This document shows positions 14,340-14,450 of a stretch of 14,450 bases of DNA, piece after piece (the first letter of the stretch is position 1; every line of letters starts with the position of its first letter). The position numbers were made by a program, and so were the translations under genes. The notes under the pieces were generated by a model, which had not been told where the DNA came from, did no database searches, and was given only the letters and a program-made list of their open reading frames with translations. This stretch comes from JACNLC01 sp964607375. Its GTDB lineage: Bacteria > Fidelibacterota > Marinisomatia > SCGC-AAA003-L08 > JACNLC01. Where the stretch lies: the NCBI GenBank assembly GCA_964607375.1, contig CAZSJY010000049.1, forward strand, positions 1 to 14,450, read 5' to 3'.

Positions 14340-14450
14340 TTCAATATGATAAATATGCATATATTTCAGACAATTATCAAAACAAGTAAAACGATATTAT
14401 TGACACTTGGATAGACCTTGTTTACAGATTTGTAATTTAAAAGTATTTTA

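Noticed and set aside
14361..14450. Promoter of the surface-protein gene in the 90 bp at the right edge.
   Set aside because: I found no convincing -33/-7 or -35/-10 pair, and the true promoter may lie beyond the window.

Overview
The window is an AT-rich stretch of bacterial chromosome, and every gene I can support lies on the minus strand. The best taxonomic clues are a very long surface protein with a type IX secretion (T9SS) C-terminal sorting domain, a lipoprotein with the F-x-S-C type lipobox usual in that group, and a three-domain IspG with a large central insertion. Together these point to the Fibrobacteres-Chlorobi-Bacteroidetes (FCB) superphylum, perhaps a Marinimicrobia- or Ignavibacteria-like lineage. 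That placement is inference, not a database result.

Layout in the direction of transcription, from high to low coordinates. (1) 14339-9846: a ~1500-residue secreted tandem-95 / cadherin-like repeat protein with a T9SS tail. Its stop overlaps (ATGA) the start of a small TPR-like lipoprotein, whose 3' end in turn overlaps the start of ispG. (2) 9146-7308: ispG, non-mevalonate isoprenoid synthesis. (3) 7225-4178: a YifB/ComM-type AAA+ ATPase, a dUTPase, and a GIY-YIG/DUF4357 protein cut in two by an in-frame TGA. (4) 4122-2015: the groES-groEL chaperonin operon, with a dyad and promoter-like motifs upstream and a clear intrinsic terminator downstream. (5) 1943-85: an aldehyde dehydrogenase with a GTG start, followed after 9 bp by a TrmO-type tRNA methyltransferase.

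Most of the content is housekeeping: isoprenoids, chaperonin, nucleotide-pool sanitation, tRNA modification. The accessory part is the surface protein/lipoprotein pair. I see no mobile element, CRISPR array, tRNA or rRNA, and no convincing new multi-gene system. The points most worth a second look are the nonsense-interrupted GIY-YIG/DUF4357 gene, the non-CIRCE inverted repeat at the groES promoter, the three-domain super-repeat (834 bp, twice) in the surface protein, and the overlap of a T9SS cargo/lipoprotein pair with ispG.

No intergenic gap exceeds 300 bases. The largest, 1933-2077, 5542-5683 and 4025-4177, are covered by the entries for terminator, ribosome-binding sites, promoter and dyad, or are listed among the rejected signals.
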